DNA of 64,000 nucleotides, from positions 1 to 64,000 of the forward strand of contig NZ_SOPW01000018.1 in NCBI RefSeq assembly GCF_004402015.1, in the 5' to 3' direction. Position 1 is the stretch's first letter, and the number at the start of each line of letters is the position of its first letter. Positions 61,614 through 64,000 of the stretch are shown here, one piece after another. Both the position numbers and the translations under genes were made by a program. Source of the DNA: Filobacillus milosensis (GTDB lineage Bacteria; Bacillota; Bacilli; Bacillales; Alkalibacillaceae). Below the pieces are notes generated by a model, which saw only the letters and a list, made by a program, of their open reading frames with translations, had not been told where the DNA came from and did not search any database.

Positions 61614-62393
61614 TTACATAAATTGGTCGAAATTTTGTAAAACACTGCCTAGGTAGATTTTAAACATAATATAAATGATTGTATTTGTAATGACGAAGCT
61701 GCAGATGCTTAAGTAAACAACATGTCCGTTTTCATTAAATTTTCTTAGATGATAAAAACTGATGATGACAGGTGCTAATGTAACAAATGCCACAATTCCT
61801 AAGAAAAATAGAATCATAGTTAACTGAGTTGAAGTAGCTATCCCAGTGAAGATGGTTAATGCAGTGACTACTGTGAATGGAACAGAGAAAGCTCCATACT
61901 GAGATAATAGCGTTTTGAATGACACATCTACTTTAGCAATTTCTACTACAGTTAATAGCCCCGCTAATCCAGCTAATATAATTAGTAGTGCTGAGAATAT
62001 TATGCGGAAAAAGATTGAAAAGAATGGTAGTGATTGTGTTTCAACAAAACCACCAAACTGAACAATTGTTTGATTATAAACCCCATTAACTAATAAGTAA
62101 AAGCCAATTGCTAGAGTAATAGATAGAATTAATAAAGTAATAATTCCGTTAACAAATGAACTTTCTGGTTGCTTCAAGCTTGAGTTTGGATTCTTTAGTA
62201 ACGATAAAAAGTAGTTAAAATAATTTTTCGTATGATACTTGATGTTATCTAGCTGACTGTTTTGCGTTTGTGCTCCTTTTGTTGCAGCACCTTCTGTCTG
62301 TGCGTTATGTAGATCTTCGTTTAACGGATGTCCACAGTTTTCACAGAAATTTCCACTGTCTTGCTGATGGTTACAATTTTTACATGTTTTCAA
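61614..62393 (-). CDS. Zinc-ribbon membrane protein
   Basis: A 259-residue protein. An N-terminal zinc ribbon 'CKNCNHQQDSGNFCENCGHP' (two CxxC pairs, residues ~4-23) is followed by a polar linker and about five membrane helices from residue ~85 ('FVNGIITLLILSITLAIGFY', 'FRIIFSALLIILAGLAGLLT'). This layout is common in Firmicutes membrane proteins related to the Yip1 superfamily. Function unknown. Leftward, converging with the oxidoreductase gene. Confidence 0.8.
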   Translation of the reverse strand: MKTCKNCNHQQDSGNFCENCGHPLNEDLHNAQTEGAATKGAQTQNSQLDNIKYHTKNYFNYFLSLLKNPNSSLKQPESSFVNGIITLLILSITLAIGFYLLVNGVYNQTIVQFGGFVETQSLPFFSIFFRIIFSALLIILAGLAGLLTVVEIAKVDVSFKTLLSQYGAFSVPFTVVTALTIFTGIATSTQLTMILFFLGIVAFVTLAPVIISFYHLRKFNENGHVVYLSICSFVITNTIIYIMFKIYLGSVLQNFDQFM

Positions 62394-62568
62394 AATACCC
62401 CTCCTAAAGAATAAGTCCTAATGTTATAGTTAAAGATTATATCAAAGAAATGATTAAAAATAGAAATTTATTCTGAAATAGTGAGAAAAGAATAAAATTT
62501 TGTTAAAATTTATCATATTTTGACGATTAAATAAGAGAATGATAATGTAAAATGGAATATTTTGAAAA

Positions 62569-62642
62569 AGGCAAAGTTGTCGAAAGGCAGCGACGCAAAG
62601 CTACGGGTCTAAGGTACATAGTACTACGATCGCCGGGTTGCC
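62569..62642 (+). promoter_or_regulatory. Cyclic-di-GMP-I (GEMM) riboswitch controlling a surface protein gene
   Basis: Conserved GEMM-I elements appear in order: GGCAAA, TCGAAAGGC, GACGCAAAGC, ACGGGTCTAA, then CGCCGGGTTGCC closing the outer helix. A terminator hairpin follows at 62675-62712 and the gene at 62744. Upstream, TTGACG (62520-62525) and GATAAT (62541-62546) may form its promoter. Binding of c-di-GMP would change whether the terminator forms. The leader occupies the 350-bp gap between the zinc-ribbon gene and the surface protein gene. Confidence 0.93.
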
Positions 62643-62674
62643 AAACGTGAAAAATATGTTTGCGTGCACCCCTA

Positions 62675-62712
62675 GCTTTGTATGTCTTTTTCTGGCATAC
62701 AAGGCTTTTTTT
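62675..62712 (+). terminator. Riboswitch expression-platform terminator
   Basis: A GCTTTGTATG / CATACAAGGC stem (one wobble pair) is followed by seven T, placed between the GEMM-I aptamer and the ribosome site (AAAGGGGG, 62726-62733). This is the layout of a transcription-attenuating riboswitch. Confidence 0.85.
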
Positions 62713-62743
62713 GTGTGCAATTTTTAAAGGGGGAAATTATGGA

Positions 62744-64000
62744 GTGAAGTATTTTAATTGGTTTTTAGTAATTTTACTTGTTTTTAGTTCCATGGCAAGC
62801 GGTTTTTCTGCGAAGGTTGTTAATGCAGAGACTGTAAACGTTGGAACATTAGAAGTGACAGATGTATTGTCAGATTGGGTCTTGGGTTCCAATGAAATCT
62901 ATGCCGCTACTGAGACTGGTAAGGTTCATGTTATCTCTCGTGATACTTTCCAGATAACTACTACTGTTACAGTCGGTACGGGAATGATTGGGGATTTAGA
63001 GCTGGTTGATGGTGCGCTTTGGGTGGCATTGGAAGATCAGAACTCAGTTGTAAAACTTGATGCAAGTACATTAGAAACATTAGATACTTTTACGAGCTCA
63101 ATAACTGAGGTATTACCTGAAAGTATAGAAATTATAGGCGATAAGCTTTATTATGCTGGAGATCAACATAGTGAAATTCAAGTAATCGACTTAACAACTA
63201 AAGAAGAGACGTTCTTGGATTTTGAGGTTGATGATACATTTTATTATCCTGAGCTAGAGTCTAATAAAGCAGGTGAGCTTTATATTGGTGAATCAGGCAG
63301 TTCGGGCTCAAATTTTTATAAAGTTTCAGTCAGTAATAATGTTCCTACAATTATTTCGGAAATTAATTATGATGAAAGTTATGGGTTTAGTAGCCCCGAC
63401 CGCCAGTATGTACTGGATGGTACAGAAATATTTTATGCTGGTAGAAGCATTAATGATCAGAACTTAGGACACATCAACGGTACTTATAAAGCAGGAAGTT
63501 ATGATGCAACAATTTTAGATGTAACCAATGATTTTGTTGTTAGTGAAAATTTTATCTATGACCGTGATGAATTTAGAGCGGTACATGAATTCTCATTTGA
63601 TGCAAAGTTGGCTTTTGCACCATCTATGAATGAAGTGTATTTATATGATGAGTATAGTAATACCATTCATAAGAAAAGTTTTAATTTACCAACTACATTA
63701 GTTCAGAATAGTTATACCCCGCTTAACAAAAAGGTTTCATTAAATCATGAGTTCACTGACTGGGTAATAGATGAAACTAACGGTAAATTGTATGCGATTT
63801 CAATGTCAGATAATACACTAATGACATTTGATGCTACGACATTGGAAAAACTAGATGAACAATCTGTTGGTTCGTTTCCATCAGATATTGATCTTGTAAA
63901 CGGAAAATTATATATAGCGAATTTTGGTGGAACGAAGGTAAATGTGATTGACCTTGCTACAGGAAGTCAATCTTCAATTGTCACAAACCAAAATCCTTAT
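62744..64000 (+). CDS. Secreted propeller-like surface protein, N-terminal part (cut by window edge)
   Basis: The frame is open from GTG 62744 to the right edge (419 codons). A signal peptide begins 'MKYFNWFLVILLVFSSMASG' and is cleaved near 'VNAETVNV'. YncE/SMP-30-like propeller repeats follow ('AATETGKVHVISRDTFQITT', 'ISMSDNTLMTFDATTLEKLD'). It is clearly paralogous to the protein at 39706-42915, so C-terminal SLH domains are expected beyond the edge. The GTG is supported by AAAGGGGG. Expression is under the c-di-GMP-I riboswitch, so the protein is probably an adhesin- or matrix-like factor made when the cell commits to surface life; that part is inferred. Confidence 0.85.
   Translation, partial: MKYFNWFLVILLVFSSMASGFSAKVVNAETVNVGTLEVTDVLSDWVLGSNEIYAATETGKVHVISRDTFQITTTVTVGTGMIGDLELVDGALWVALEDQNSVVKLDASTLETLDTFTSSITEVLPESIEIIGDKLYYAGDQHSEIQVIDLTTKEETFLDFEVDDTFYYPELESNKAGELYIGESGSSGSNFYKVSVSNNVPTIISEINYDESYGFSSPDRQYVLDGTEIFYAGRSINDQNLGHINGTYKAGSYDATILDVTNDFVVSENFIYDRDEFRAVHEFSFDAKLAFAPSMNEVYLYDEYSNTIHKKSFNLPTTLVQNSYTPLNKKVSLNHEFTDWVIDETNGKLYAISMSDNTLMTFDATTLEKLDEQSVGSFPSDIDLVNGKLYIANFGGTKVNVIDLATGSQSSIVTNQNPY

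Noticed and set aside
1-64000. tRNA or rRNA genes
   Set aside because: No rRNA-like sequence and no cloverleaf with a conserved T-arm was recognised on either strand by reading; a dedicated search could still find one.

Overview
This window looks like chromosomal DNA of a low-GC, spore-forming Firmicute of the Bacillaceae, probably halophilic. The pointers are Bacillus-type genes (EpsC/EpsN-like, YkuK, DUF3048/YerB, PgcA, Spo0E-like), AGGAGG-type ribosome sites with many TTG/GTG starts, SLH-anchored surface proteins and very acidic secreted proteins. The species cannot be fixed from the sequence alone.

Left part (1-30015): an ISL3-type insertion sequence end and an orphan cyclic-di-GMP-I riboswitch precede a leftward tyrosine phosphatase / BY-kinase / chain-length cassette (783-3056). 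Divergent from it, a strong promoter (3227-3255) opens a ~26 kb rightward exopolysaccharide (EPS) island. The island encodes an EpsC-like dehydratase, a broken galU, an EpsL-like initiating transferase, three glycosyltransferases, the UDP-L-FucNAc pathway (CapE/F/G type), a Wzy polymerase, a Wzx flippase, dTDP-rhamnose synthesis (rmlACDB) and an EpsN-like aminotransferase. It also carries three sulfotransferase-like genes and a full PAPS supply set: CysD, CysN-CysC fusion, an SLC13 permease and CysQ. Read together, this is a self-contained island for a sulfated exopolysaccharide, which is unusual in Firmicutes. Two genes of the UDP-glucose/UDP-glucuronate branch (galU and a UDP-glucose dehydrogenase remnant) are both damaged, so sulfate may have replaced uronic acid as the negative charge. 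A second YwqE-type phosphatase gene closes the island.

Middle part (30016-44923): a frameshifted sigma-70-like factor, an RCC1-like protein with a copper-amine-oxidase stalk domain, a DMT exporter, an alpha/beta hydrolase with an NAD-dependent reductase, a DUF3048 lipoprotein, a YkuK protein, a large propeller-like protein with three SLH domains, and an HlyD-like adaptor with a multispanning membrane partner.

Right part (44924-64000): a LacI-controlled catabolic locus (iron alcohol dehydrogenase, sodium:solute symporter with a 30-residue accessory protein, aldehyde dehydrogenase), a VanZ-like protein, an acidic S-layer-like protein, phosphosugar mutase PgcA, a Spo0E-like phosphatase, a PAS-PAS-GGDEF diguanylate cyclase, a secreted M14 carboxypeptidase, an oxidoreductase, and a second propeller-like surface protein under a c-di-GMP-I riboswitch that runs off the right edge.

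Two features fall outside standard annotation. First, four intergenic stretches hold arrays of short degenerate elements spaced almost exactly 21 bp apart, in two sequence families. Second, several genes carry one-base lesions (galU, the sigma factor, and two genes whose start codon is lost), which are either real decay or sequencing error. No rRNA, tRNA or CRISPR array was recognised.
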